From Puccinia triticina (Eukaryota > Basidiomycota > Pucciniomycetes > Pucciniales > Pucciniaceae): DNA of 64,000 nucleotides. The position numbers were made by a program, and so were the translations under genes. The notes under the pieces are model-generated. The model saw only the letters and a program-made list of their open reading frames with translations, did not search any database and had not been told where the DNA came from. The stretch covers positions 2,480,001 to 2,544,000 of the forward strand of contig NC_070558.1 of NCBI RefSeq assembly GCF_026914185.1. Direction: 5' to 3'. Shown in pieces: positions 1 through 11,984 of this stretch (positions are counted from its first letter, which is position 1; every line of letters starts with the position of its first letter).

Positions 1-258
1 CCTTTGGAACTGCTGGGTGACATCAGTTATAGACATAAAATGGCGAGTAATATCTTGTTTCTTTTGGTTAATTAAGATTGAGGGGACACCCTGAATTCAA
101 GATGATGCTGATATTAATGTTTGCATGCGACGACTCAGTATTTTGATTTGTTGTTACTTTTTGTTGAGGGAGGAGGGGGGACGAAGAAAACGGGGGTAGC
201 AAGAAATAGCGGGCGTGATAGAATGATCCTGTATTTCTGTTCATTGTCCTGTTCTCGT

Positions 259-1298
259 TTATGCTGGTAATTCGAATTTTTGCCCTCTCATTACTCGTGT
301 GAAATAAACTGGATGGAAAAAGTTTCGGGGGAGGAAGAATGAAGAAGGGATGAAAAAGTTCTCAATGAGGTTGAATTGCCGATAGACTGAAGTTAGGATA
401 AGTTGAACAAGTACGCACTGTAGAAAAAGTCCGCGTAGAGTCCGGTTTGTACGATTCCGGCAAAGATGGCAATCGGGTCAAGGGTGTTTTCAGTTGTGTA
501 CCTGAGAAGAAGAAGCAGCAGCACCAACAGGATATTTCAATTAATGGGGTGGATTAGGAGCGGGTCGATTGAAACAAGTAAATCAAGCCAACCTGAGGAT
601 CCAGTTGGGGATATACATTGCTCGGTAGAGGCCAAGTGCAAATAGATAATGTGTGGTGATCGTCTCGGCCTCGCCCGTCCTGTGGAGCATGAACAACTGC
701 GGGAAAACGGCGACTGCTTCCAAGTAGATACTGAATGCCCAAAGAACTTCGACCACCGTACTGTTTTATGGGGGTGTATTTCGACGTAGCATGAACAGTT
801 GATCAGTTCGTGATGGCATGTGCTGGTTGAAATTGGGGAAAGAAGAAGAATAGGGTAATCGACTGACAATTTGTAGTTGAATACTAATGCCAATAATGCG
901 CATGGTCCCAGTAGGTATTCTACTTTGAATGTGTCGATTGCTGGGTCTTGAGTTGGCTTGTACTTGAAATACATCAGGTAGACTATGTACGCTGACGATG
1001 CAATAAAGAACAATTTCATTGCCGTGTTGTAGATCTAGATCCAAGCATACACAAGACACACAAAATACAGATTCATCAGTTGTGTGGGTTGGGCATGATC
1101 AAGGCACGGTGCGGAAGAGCTTACGGAGATGAAGGGCCCAGTGACAAGGTCTACATATCTCGTCAAGAATACCACCACGTAGAGAACTTGAGTCTTGAAG
1201 CTGATTCCTCTGGCCGATCTAGATTTGATGATCTTCTGAATGAGGATGAAGATCGAGGCCAGGTGGGATAGGTCACCGATCAATCGAAAGATATTCAT
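259..1298 (-). CDS. ERD2: ER lumen protein-retaining receptor (KDEL/HDEL receptor)
   Basis: This seven-helix Golgi/ER membrane receptor retrieves escaped ER-resident proteins bearing HDEL/KDEL tails from the Golgi by COPI transport. Hand splicing gives five exons on the minus strand, 1298-1125, 1034-868, 760-593, 501-419 and 308-259, for 213 aa; the family is usually 212-220 aa. The protein opens [16 protein letters not shown] and keeps the hallmark stretches TRYVDL, NWILRYTTEN and [19 protein letters not shown], ending in GQKFELPA. Every junction restores family sequence across GT-AG borders, with intron phases 0, 2, 2 and 1. The ATG at 1298 matches the family N-terminus exactly, so the start is firm. 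The last exon codes for only about 17 residues and is easily missed. The gene looks intact. Confidence 0.95.
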
Positions 1299-3150
1299 GT
1301 CTTCTTAGGTCTTGTGGCTTGGGTTGGGAGAAGCAGTTTGTTGTGGTGGTAGTGTTCGGGCTGGTGGTGATGGGTTGAGGAAGGTGGATGCGGGTGGTTG
1401 CCTGGAGTCTGACACGTTTGGCTTTATCTGTGCTCGGGCAGGGTTACCGTAAGCTATAATTGTCGCGGGCCAGCTGGGAATGGAAGGAAGCCCCTCGGGG
1501 CTGAGGGTGCCCAATGGGGATACTCCAAAACAGACCGCCTGACCCCGTTTCACCTTCAGATCAGCCCCGGTCAACCTGTGCAACACCAAACTTGTCTCCT
1601 CAAAATCATCCGGATCTCGAGTTTCATGACGGCGACTGTACTGTTGCACGGTCTATCCTCATTTGGTTTCCATCGGGCTTGCGTGTGCGCGGTTGTCTAG
1701 TGACTGAGCAGAGGGGAAGGTGTTTCAAGGCAACTTGATGACAAGTCGCTCAGAAGACTTGAAGAACACATGGAATCAGTTTCACTGCAACTGCAACGAT
1801 CCTGACAACACCGAGGATGCACTGCATTGGCAGGTAACACTTTCATATTTCCCTAGTGTATGTATGTGTCTCAATCCACCCCTTGGAGATTGCCATCGGT
1901 AGTGAACGGCAGTGACACCCTCACCAGCAAGGGTGTCTGGGGCCCTGGGCTGACGGGGGTCATCTTGAATATTGGAATTTGGAGTTAAGACAATCCATTT
2001 TCTAATCTTCTCTGCTGGTTTGGGTCACGTTAAATATCTAAATATAGGCCTTCTCTTTCAAGACAGTCAAGTTTGAGTACTCTGTCAAGACAGCTGTTTG
2101 GGGATGGGGTAGAAACGGGGTCCGGGGAGATGAAATGGTGAAATAAACCACAGGTATTCACTAAAAAAGATGAAAGATTCTGTCATTCAGGGAGTCCTTC
2201 ATACCCATTGACCTTGCCTTGTGAGTATGGAAATGGTCAAGTACGCTGTGAGAGCACTTGAACAGAGTGTAACAGGATACAAAAAAAGGAAGAAGTATCT
2301 TCTTTTCTTGTTATGAGTTTATAAACACCATGTAACTTAACTTCAATTTCAAACACCACCTCAAGTTTTTTTTCTTCCATTTGGCTGAGATGACACACTG
2401 CACAGTAGCATCTGTCACTTTATGCCACCTTTATATATCATGGCAACAGTTTTGGGTGTGGATTACTTATTCAGTGTGATTTTAATGCAAATATATCTAG
2501 CGGGCTGAATGTCTTTTACTATCCTTTGAAGCTTTGGATGGGTGTGATGAAGTGGTGCTTATTAGGGGGTTCACCATTGAAATTTAAGGCCTTTATGAAC
2601 AGAATTATACAGTTTGGTAAGATGCACAGCAGCACGTGATAAAGATATGTTCATAAACACCTTAAAATGTGTCCTAAAGTTTTGTAAATTTCAATTGTAA
2701 GCCCCCTATGGGTTCCTTGTTATCCAGGATTGCAATAGTTTACAAGAAAAAAAAGGTTTGGCAAAAAATGACCTATTACAATTGTAATTGTGGGTTGTTT
2801 CATCATATCATGCTGGCAGTGACGATCATGGTGTGATAGTTTTGGAACAGCTGACAGTTTTTGTGGCCATCTATGTGCTTGCACTCGTGGTTTTCAATCC
2901 ATGAAAGAGCACCAAATTTTCAATGGGTTGGGATATGCGCTTGTGGGAATGTGTGAAAGCACATATGATAAGTTACATGTAACAAGAATTTCTATAGATT
3001 ACCGCGCCCCACAGAGGCTGACTGACGAGGTGGAAGTGATTACGAAGGGGGTGGTCGGTGTATATGTGCACGGGGCGGAAGATTTGAGTATACATAGATG
3101 TCTCTAACTCTGCGCTTGCTAGATATGATTGATTTACACATAGAGTACTC
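1299..3150. other. Intergenic stretch between ERD2 and the 5-phosphatase
   Basis: No convincing gene is visible. It lies upstream of ERD2 and downstream of the 5-phosphatase, so it should hold the ERD2 promoter and the phosphatase 3' UTR. The A+T-rich middle contains one short MITE (2565-2706). Short ORFs here have no recognisable protein features. Confidence 0.6.
2565..2706. mobile_element. 142-bp MITE of the GGGGGTTCAC family, TA-flanked
   Basis: The ends are inverted: GGGGGTTCACCATTGAAATT on the left and its near-complement running into CCCCC on the right, each flanked by TA. The inverted symmetry continues inward through AAGGCCTTTATGAAC and GTTCATAAACACCTT. A relative sits at 56257-56457. 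The TA flanks suggest mobilisation by a Tc1/mariner-type transposase, which is inference. Confidence 0.6.
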
Positions 3151-4643
3151 TCAATGGACATAGCCTCGGGTCCATTTCCAGCCAAACAAGGAGAGAAGTC
3201 CAAGGTTGATGAACCCAAAGGTAAGATTCCCAAAGCCGACAAAAACCGCGGCCAGCAAGAAGACTCCGCAGGTCTTATCCAAGAGCATCCCGAGCGCTTT
3301 TTTCTCTTTCCATTGCCAGTCGATCTCGATGCGCGGCCGGGTATTCAAGAGTTTAGGAGGAGATTGGCGGGGTGTCCAGCGCGGCAGATCGATCACCGCG
3401 AATACCGGCTTGTGGTCACTGCCGTCATACTCGGGAAGCGACTGATAGTCGAGCACTTGGGCACCCCCGTCAACCGATCCCAGCTGCGGGTCGTCAAGCG
3501 AAGACGCCACGAAGATTCGATCGGTCCACCCAGGCAACCGATGCTCAAAGCTAACGAATTGGTCTCCGGCGTTCAGCTTGTATTTGTAAGTCGGCTTGAA
3601 AGTGATCGGGGCCTCCCTTAAACCGACCAGAACATTGCCACATGCGTGCTGATGAGAGAGCGTGTCATGCTCCAGAAATAGGCTAGAGTGTCGGCCCTCT
3701 TGAAAAGTCTTGTTCAAGGCTTCTCTGTCGATCGGCTTCAGATTAGATGTGCCTAACGGGGTGAGCGAAATCCGGTAGTTCAGATCGCCTATGAAGAATA
3801 GATGATTGGTGTCATAAATAGTGTGGTGACCATGGGCGGTTTCGAAGAGTAGCCGGCTGACAATGGTTTGGTAGTCGCGATTGCGAGCAATGATTCCGGA
3901 GTCGTGAGCGGCGAGATGGGCGTTGACAAAGGTGAAAATTTCTTCGCCGACCGAGCCGCTTTGGTGAGAGAGATCAGATGGCCGAATGGTCACTCTGACC
4001 CCGACGGCGCCCTTGTTGTTCATGAGATTGAGGAATCCACAGCTAGCCTCCGCCGTCCTGACGCTCTGGATATCCTGGAAGACGGTGTCGTTTCTGGCGT
4101 ATACGAGCAGCCCGAGTCCTCCGTGGGTAGGATCGGCGAGGAGGTTGTAGGTAAGTGCTTCGAAGTTGTTTCCCTTATCGAGCCCAGGCCCTTGATCCCC
4201 CTTGATAGTCCTCAGGCCGGAGGAGAACGCTCGGATCATCGATTGATGCCGATCGTGGATCGCCCCTCCGGTAAGTGATGAAAACGTGAGATGCAACTCG
4301 GCAAGCTCCCTACTCAAACATCGCGTTATCAGTGACAGATAAAATCGGAGAATAGGCAGATGTGGTAGAAATTCACGGCGGGGAGCGGCACTCAACTGGA
4401 AAGCAATCACATAGAAGTCGGGCAGCTGGGCCTCATTTTTGGCCTGCTCGTCGAACACCAATCTCGAGAGCTTCTGTTGCGCCCTCCTATCAGTAGTGTC
4501 AGCGCAGAAGTTGATCAGGGAAATTCGACTCGATCTTTTTCTTTCTAGTTAATCAGACAGCCTTGAAGAGATAATCACCCTCTGTTCAGATTGTAGGTCA
4601 TGCATCTGATCCGCAAAGGTCTTTCCTGATGACGACCCGCCAT
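3151..4643 (-). CDS. Inositol polyphosphate 5-phosphatase (IPPc domain) with C-terminal membrane segments
   Basis: Predicted to remove the 5-phosphate from inositol phosphates or phosphoinositides at a membrane. Two exons (4643-4579 and 4486-3151) give 466 aa; the junction joins MTYNLNRG to RAQQKLSRL in frame. The catalytic signatures of the IPPc family appear in order: NNKGAVGVRV (about residue 178), FFIGDLNYR (252-260), PGWTDRI (340-346) and SDHKPV (378-383). Residues about 428-460 are hydrophobic, in two short stretches that could be one or two membrane segments, which would tether the enzyme by its C-terminus. No Sac domain, SH2 or OCRL-type RhoGAP domain is seen. The start was chosen at 4643 because the family domain begins at once; the same frame is open upstream to 4823, so a longer N-terminus cannot be excluded. 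Confidence 0.88.
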
Positions 4644-6313
4644 ATTCGAGCAGGTGGACAGGTTGGGGGCAACAAGTATGTCGTTATACAATTTAGCCGA
4701 TTGACGAAGTGGGCCATTTGGGTTCAGTTGGTGCAGGTCTTGATTTGACCCGGGGTATGCTCGGGGTGTAAGATCGAAGACTGAACATGTCAGTCGAACC
4801 GGGCCAGCCCGGCCCCGGCCCACTCAAGCGTCATTCACCCCGTGGCCGGGCCGCCTGGCCCGAAACCTTTGGACAGACTGCACGCCATGAATACAGAGGG
4901 ATTTGTTGGCCTCAGAATGCAGGGGAAAAAGAATCGTGGCAAACAGTTCTGGACGGCGGCCCTTATGATCATCTGATGGTGATCTATGATCCATTAGTGG
5001 GACAATAGTGCCCCCAAAATTGAACAACAAATGTGCCAACATATTCATAGATCCGTAGTTATAAACAGTGTTTTTGCTGGGATGATGCTTCCTGTTGCAA
5101 ATGTCATACATGAATGATTTGATTATGGAGATCACTAATCATGGCCGGGTTTTGAGCAGAAGGCGGCTGGCCCAGATCCATCCGGCTGTGCGGGGCGAAT
5201 TGTCAAGAGGCGGGCGGGCTCATCATCATGGATCAATGTTTATTATTTTAGGCTTCTCAAAGTGGGCTAACAATGCCATAAAATCCTATACTCTTTCATT
5301 AAATGTTGAAAAAGTGGATATGGAGTTTTGATTAATGTTTGATCTGCTTATCACCCCTGCAAAGTGGTCCATACCAGTTTTCCAACAGTGAACTTGCACT
5401 CATAAGGCTTGCAAGCTGTATGTTTTCAACTTTGAGGACCCTACGCGTCTCTTCTTACTAGAAAGTACACAGTTCCACCTACATGGGCATCCTACCATGC
5501 AAGAAATACCACCAGGAAGCTCATTCACTCATCTCTCTCAGCACCCCGCGGGCCTCTGTACTGTTGTCAAGCAGCTCCTCTCACTCCCAAAATTGGAAAC
5601 AGGGCTTAGAAGGTGGCGTGTCACGTTGCACTAAACCAATGCGGGAAAGCTCCAGGATCATGGCCTCTTCTTCGTGAGAAGATGGTGCGGGGAGCAGGCC
5701 CAGTCACTCCCTCTGCATGGATCTTAGCGGCGTACACAAGTATGGAATGACAACGAGGACAATAATAACAAGAATTCAAACAAACTGACGGCCACACACA
5801 TCTATAAGTGATAAGTATATATATATATGTGTGTGTGTATGAGTAATATATGTGGATAATCTAGTAGTAACAACGGGTCAAGATAAGTTAAGATCTGTAA
5901 GCGACATGTAAATGTGTAGAGGGATTCGAAAGCGCATAAGAAGACGAAGGAAAAAAGGAAGAGGACGTCTACTGTATATATGGAGTGTGGAGATAAAGAT
6001 CAAGGCGGGCGAACGCGTGTGGCGGTTGTATGATGTGTGGGTGGGTGCTTGTGAGTAAGGATGCGAAGGGCGGATGGTCAAGAGGGGAGAGAGAAACAAG
6101 GGACTGGCTTTTGGGGTTGGAGGATGCTGCTGCTGCTGGGGTGTGGTGGTGTGCGGGCTGGACGTAAGGAGAGGGAGGGGAGGGACGGAACAGACAAGAC
6201 CACGACGAGGGCGACGAGTCTACAAAGGAAGCGGGACGCGCGCCGCCCTGCGCGCCAACAAAAAAAAAAGGACCACCGGGGGTCAGAGAGGGCAAGAGAC
6301 TAGGAAGGCTTAG
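4644..6313. other. Intergenic, no gene seen
   Basis: Nothing protein-like is supportable. It includes a TA/TG microsatellite around 5815-5840 and a purine-rich stretch at 6060-6310 lying in the 3' flank of the RhoGEF gene. Open frames at 5969-6303 are low-complexity shadows of that purine-rich tract. Confidence 0.5.
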
Positions 6314-9300
6314 TTAATGGGTCGTGGTGGTCGGCGTAGGTTCGGCAAGCGGGGTGAGTCTGAGGATCGACCTGAACATGGACCCGAGCCCCGCGTTACG
6401 AGAGAGATGGGAAGAGGAGTGCGAGGAGGAGGAGGATCCGGAGCGGGCGGTGACGGTGCGTTCCCTGGGCCCGGAGGCTGCGGCGGGAGATGCGGTACGA
6501 GATGAGGAGGAGGCGGAGGACGAGGAGGGGTTGGGGGTGGGGATGAGGTTGGGCGATGAGGGGTTGCGCGGGACGGGTCGGGAGGATGGAGCGGGTGTGG
6601 AGGGCACCGAGGATGCGGCGGTAGCGGGGCGCCGCAGGCTCGTGGGCCCCTGCCTTTCCTTGGCCGCGACGGGGTCGAGGCCGAGGGCGGGGCTGGCGCT
6701 CGAGAAGCGGGAGTCGCCGGCGACGGAGGAGCTGGCGGAGCTGCGGTTGCGTTTCATGAACACCCTGCGGAACGTGTTCTGGCAGTACTCCGACGACGAG
6801 TGTTCGCCGGCGTTGGCGGCGGCTGTTGTGGGGTGAGGGGTACTCGCCTGGCGACTGTGGATGCTGCGTTTGGCAGGGTCGACGAGCAGGGAGGGGGGCG
6901 CGGTCGCCTTGGGGTCGAGGGGGTCGGCGTCGGCGTCTTTCTTGCTCCGGGTGCCGACCCGGGACAGGCGGCGGACCATCTTGAGGCCGGGCAGCCATAA
7001 GGGCGTCGAGCCTGTGGACTTCGTCGAGGCCGCCAGCACGGGGTCGTTTGGCCCCAGCTTGTTGCTGGAATGCTCCTCCTGGTCCGGGGACGGACATCGC
7101 AGACAGCCCGGCAGGAGCTCTTCCGCCGAGGCCGCTTGTTGGCTGGCTTCGAGGGCCGGGAGAGGCTGGCTCTGGTTTCGTGAACGGGTGCGTTGGTGGT
7201 GGTGATGGTGGTGGTGGGGCTGGGCTGTCGGCTGGACTGTCACGGTAGCGTCATCGAGGTCGGCCTGGGGTAGGCTGCTCGAGGATCGGCTGACGAGGGC
7301 CGGGCCACTCCGGGCTCGTCGCAGACTGCTGCTCGGGCTCCCGCTCCAGGGGGTCTCGTCGGAAGAGGGATTGAAGATGCGAGGGAGCGGGGGTGGGGGG
7401 AGCATCTCGCGCGGACGGATGTTGGGCTCCATGCAGCTCATCCGCTTCATCTTCCGGTCGCCGCCATTTCCGTGCCCGGCGTTCCGAGGGATCGCGGCAG
7501 CATGGGCGGTGTGGGTCCTCTTGGCGCTGGTCGTGCCGGTGGCAGACAGGGTGCGTGCCCGCGCGCCACCGCTCTCGGCTCCAGAATCTTGCAGCCTGGC
7601 ATGCAGGAGCACATCCGAGAAGATCTCCGTGAGCTTGAGGTCGATAGCAGCCTGGGCGACCTCGGCCGTCCTTCCCAACAAGGTGTTCACGTTTCTCGAC
7701 AGTCGTTGGGAGACTCTGGATTGGGTGGCCGGTGCGACCGGGGTGGTGGGTACGGGTTCATCGCAGGCCGGCTGGTCTTCTTCGACGGGTGAGCGGTCTC
7801 TGGTGGGAGGTTCGATGGGGGATGGGTTGGGGTTTTCGAGGAGGTTGATGCTTGAGACGATGGAATCGTCGCTGATCGGCATGGCGGACATGATCTGGAT
7901 CGATCTGAGTTGTTCGATCTCCAGCTTGAGTTCTCTGAGCTTGTTCATCCAGCATCTCTTTTCCGGTTCGCAGGTTGCGCCAAACTCGAAGGTGTGTTGG
8001 CGATACTTGAGGCTGAATGAATGGGGCATCAAACCTGGTAGGAGAGAGTTAGTTGGGAATGGCTGTGATCTCTGGATGGAGCTACATACCAGAGCTGTCG
8101 GAGATGTCGATGAGGTCGAAATATCTGATGGGGAACCAGTGGCGTGGTTCGTAGACGGTGGCTCGTTTGACTTTGACGATAACGAGATGGGTTTGATATA
8201 GAAAGATGCCATGGTATTTGATCTTGAAGGCTTCGCTTGGATCTAGACTGGGGGCGTGGTAGAGGATATGCAACGATCCGACGAGTTTGATTTGGCCGAG
8301 CAGACAGACGAATGCAGCTCGATAGGACTGGATATAAAAAAAAAAAAAAACAGGGGTTATTGTTTCTCTACATGTTTTGAAGTTGGAGAGAGAGAGAGAG
8401 AGAGAGACTGACTGAATGTAGTTCCATTCGACTCGCGATGAGTTCAGTCTTGAGTTCGACCTCCCTGAGTGATTTAGCTTCATCGACGCCTTCAGCGACC
8501 TGTTTCATGGCCCAGAGTGCCTGTTGGACCCGTTCGATCGCCCGGGCTCTGAGCGGGTTTGTGGGGCTGGGCTGGTTGATCTGGTTGAGGAGACTGTTGA
8601 GAAGCATCGGATATCGCATGATGCGTTGGATGGGCTTGATGATATAGTCAGAGAAGATGAGCTTGTTCTTGGTCGGATTTGTTGTTGTTGTTGTGGTGGT
8701 GGTGGTGGTGGTGGTTGGTGTTGTTGTGATTGTTGGTGTTGGTGGTGGTGGTGGCAGTGGTGGCAGTGGTGGTAGTGGTGAGGGTTCGGGTGGTGGTGGA
8801 AGAGTGTTTGTAGTGTCGTTTGATGGTGAGGGTGATGAATTTGATGAGGATGCTGAGGAGGAGGAGGAAGAGGAGGAGGAGGAGGATGATGAGGATGATG
8901 AAGTGGTTTGCAGCTGTTGCTGGGGTGGTGGTGGTGTTGGTTGCTGTTGGAGGAGTGCGTTCCATTCTGGGGTTGATTCGAATGATCTGATGAGGTCTGC
9001 TGCTTCGGTGTGCCTGGCGCAGTACTCTTCGTAGATGGTGAAGATGGGTGATTCGCTGATGAATGCCTTTGCGACCCGTTCGATGATCCGATCGAGGTCT
9101 TGTTCCTGCTGTTCTTCTTGTTTGTTCTTCCAGCGTTCTAGTTGTTGTGTTCCTCCGATTGCGATTGAGATCCGGCGTGAGAATCGTTCGGCCAGTTCGA
9201 TGAGCTGGGCGATGTTTCGTTTGATGATGTGTTTCTCGTAGATCTTGAGTGTTGCTGCTGCGTCGATCTTGGCCAGGTAGAACTGTTCGAGTCTCCTGAG

Positions 9301-9561
9301 GTCGAGCAGGTATCCATGTTCGGTTTCGATGATCTCGAGGAGTGCGCTGAGTGTTCGTTGGAGGGTGATGTTTTCTGGGCGGCTTGGCTGGGGCTGGGGC
9401 TGGGGCTGGGGCTGGGGCTGGGGGGGTGGTTGTTTTGGTGTTTTGCGTGTGAGTGAGACTGTGAGGTCTGGTGCTGACTGGGATGCTTCTGGCAGGAGCT
9501 GGAGCTGGCTGTAGTTGGTTGGGATGCTGAGTGGCGAGGGCAGTGAGAGTGGTAGGTTCAT
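6314..9561 (-). CDS. Rho guanine-nucleotide exchange factor, DH-PH domains with long Ser-rich tail
   Basis: Predicted to activate a Rho/Cdc42-type GTPase at the cell cortex. Three exons (9561-8413, 8327-8090, 8034-6314) give 1035 aa. The DH domain runs from about residue 67 (LQRTLSALLEIIETEHGYLL) to about 383, with the conserved final helix LIFSDYIIKPIQRIMRYPML at about 301-320. A PH domain follows (SYRAAFVCLLGQIKLVGSLH, then HSFSLKYRQHTFEFGA). The second intron is placed from the phase-1 junction joining SDSS to GLMPHSF. The roughly 500-residue C-terminus is Ser/Pro/Arg-rich with a His run and looks disordered. Oddities: Q/P, S and T homopolymers of about 90 residues sit inside the DH domain, and the first intron starts with a GA/CT microsatellite and ends near a poly-A tract. 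Start at 9561 is the first ATG of the open frame; an upstream exon is possible. Confidence 0.85.
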
Positions 9562-10864
9562 GATGTGGTGGTTGTGGTTTGGTGTTTTTTTTTTTTTTTT
9601 TTTTTTGCGATCGACTGATATCGAAGTGGCCTGGCTTGGCTTACATAACTCCCTGCGAATCTTCTCAAGAAGAGTTTCTCACCCGCTCTGATCCACTGGG
9701 ACACTTTAACATCATCTCTGAGAACAATCTCAACCCGCCCATCGCTTCATTGGGCCGGATCACACAAAAAGTATAACCTCATGCCTCATGCGCCAGAGCA
9801 ATATGATTCAGCACTTTGACAAGAACCCTAGGGCCGCAGAAAGCTAGCCCAGGCAACTGGGAGAAGTCGAGTTGGATCTCCTCTCTATAAACAAGCAGTG
9901 AGGATGGATCAGGAAAGAATGAGATTGGCCGATGCCTTTTTAGCTAGGGAGATCCTATCAATTGATCATGAGCTTATTTTAAAAACAAGATATCTGACTC
10001 AATCAACCAATACTGGATGACTTCCCTTCAAGATCTATACACATCTCATAGCATCAGTTAATAATTAGAACCACATGAACCAGATTTCCCGGCATAAACC
10101 TAAGCTTTCTGGGTCTGTAGTTCATCAACTGTGGAGGGGCCAGAAGTTGCCCACTCACCTATCATGGCCACAGCAAAATGTTCCCACTGCAGGCAGGCTG
10201 GTGAACAAAAATGAAGGAGCCCTGCCCTGCCCAGAAGATTTTGAAGGAGCCCTACCCTGCCCGGAAGATTTGGAGGTTTTCTTTCACTACAAACATAACG
10301 TACTTCCCCCTGCATGTGTATAATGGTTTTTTTAAGTGCAGTTTGATTTAACATTGCACACTATTAACTACTGGGCAACAGTGATAGTAAAACAACTAAA
10401 TTTGATGAGAGATGCTGTCAAGGGCTACAAGAGTTTCCAGCCTTGATTTTATATTATTTTTACATTTTCCTTTGACCAAAGATCACCACAAAGTGCTTCA
10501 CTTGGCACTACTCTACTTGTCAAAAGAATTAATCATTAACAAGTTGAGTAAAAGAGTATAGTGGTTGTGTGTATATGTGGTTATGCCATAGAATTTTTTT
10601 TGCTTATAATTTTTAAATTACTATAAAAGAATGAAAGGGTTTTGCATGCTTGAGACTCTCTCTAAACCCTTGAGAATTTTCATTGCTTCAAGAAACTACC
10701 CCAAAAGGGATAATTTGCCCCATTTTAGTCTTCTTACCACCAAAACATTTTCCATTTGGGATTCAATGATACTGAATTTTTCCCAAGGAAATTATCCATC
10801 AGAATACATAGGTTTAAAATCAATTTTCCCAATGAATGAAAACCCCATTTCCGCAATTGCTATT
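9562..10864. other. Intergenic with simple repeats
   Basis: It holds a poly-T run (about 9583-9606), the upstream region of the RhoGEF gene, and two adjacent imperfect copies of a 30-bp unit around 10205-10270 (GAAGGAGCCCTGCCCTGCCC and its variant). No gene was recognised. Confidence 0.45.
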
Positions 10865-11395
10865 TGTTGAGTTTTCACTGTGACAGCCCCGCAAAAGGGC
10901 TGAGTCAGGAGTAGAATCTATTCTCTGAGGGTCATTTCCTCCCTTGTCTCCTCCTTTCCCCGCCATCCCCAATCACATTCCCTTCCTTTTGACCAACTCC
11001 CTCTCTTGTCTCGACTTTGATCAGACTCAATTCTTCAAGCTTTGTCTTGACATAGCTCAAAACTCAAATCTCATTCCTTGCTTGACATCACTTGAGTTCC
11101 CCATCCTCAATCAGCTCTTCTCTCCAATTTGGTGAGAAAAGAACAGCAATAACCTCAGTCCATTCCTCCCTTGGCTAATCCCTTTTTATTTTCCTCTCTC
11201 TCTCTTTTCCCAGTCTCCTTGTTCCCAGTCTCCTCTCTACTGTCTTTGGTTGTTTCAGAATCTCAATTCTATTGTGGTGGTAATTCTCTCTCTCTTCTTT
11301 TCTCCTGTTGTTCTCTCTTTCCTTTCTTAAACATTCCAATGTTGTTTCTCTAGTCTGGTTCTCAATTTATTAGCAATACAGATCAAATCTTCACA
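10865..11395 (+). mobile_element. Solo LTR, copy 1
   Basis: This 531-bp copy begins TGTTGAGTTTTC and ends CTTCACA, the TG...CA pattern of LTRs. It matches the 28406-28960 element end to end: shared blocks include GTGACAGCCC, the stem-loop AGCCCCGCAAAAGGGCT, CAATTTGGTGAGAAAAGAAC and GTGGTGGTAA. The 5-bp flanks are CTATT (left) and CTACT (right), a one-mismatch target duplication. No internal retrotransposon domain adjoins it, so it is a solo LTR. Confidence 0.75.
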
Positions 11396-11976
11396 CTACT
11401 TTTGCGTGATTTACACGCAAATCAGGGGCCAAAAAGCTGGGTGCCATGTGAATTCCAATGCTGCCAAATGTTTTCTCTTGAAATGCTGCAAAATATTATA
11501 GTGGTTTCTTTGTGGCTTTTATCATTCAGTGAGAGTGAAATGCTATTTTTGGGTGTTTTATTTGCACACCACTGACCAGGGGCCAAACTTCATCAATTTT
11601 TGGAGTCATTTCCACAACTACAGTTGTGAAGGGCATCCTGCTGTACAGGAAATATCCCCCAGGGGGGCTGTTTGTAATGCCAGGGCCCAGTTTTTGGATT
11701 TCTCCTGTGATTTATGGACCACTGGTGTAATTGTAAACTATTGTAAAGTACAGCCATTCCCAAAAATCTTGTGGTTGGGTAGGCACAAATTTTGGACTGC
11801 TAATTTCAGCCTCAAAGCCTGCATAGCCCCTGTATGACAGGCTGCATACAGTAATGTGGTTAGAAGAAAATCACTAATTTCTTTGTTTTTAGCCTTGGGG
11901 CCTCAAGGGTTGCACCATCACAATCCTGGATCAATTTTACACCAATCAGACCCTTCGCCGCATGCCCCTCCCCTGC
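11396..11976. other. Intergenic between solo LTR and hAT relic
   Basis: No gene or clear repeat was recognised; only short chance ORFs. Confidence 0.4.
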
Positions 11977-11984
11977 CCTGTAGC

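Noticed and set aside
6317..8201. Plus-strand ORFs opposite the RhoGEF tail
   Set aside because: Gly/Arg/Glu-rich translations of the antisense of a Ser/Pro-rich coding region; no features of their own.
8648..8965. Hydrophobic Ile/Leu/Phe-rich ORF (105 codons) in the RhoGEF repeat region
   Set aside because: It is an alternative-frame translation of the Ser/Pro/Thr homopolymer block.
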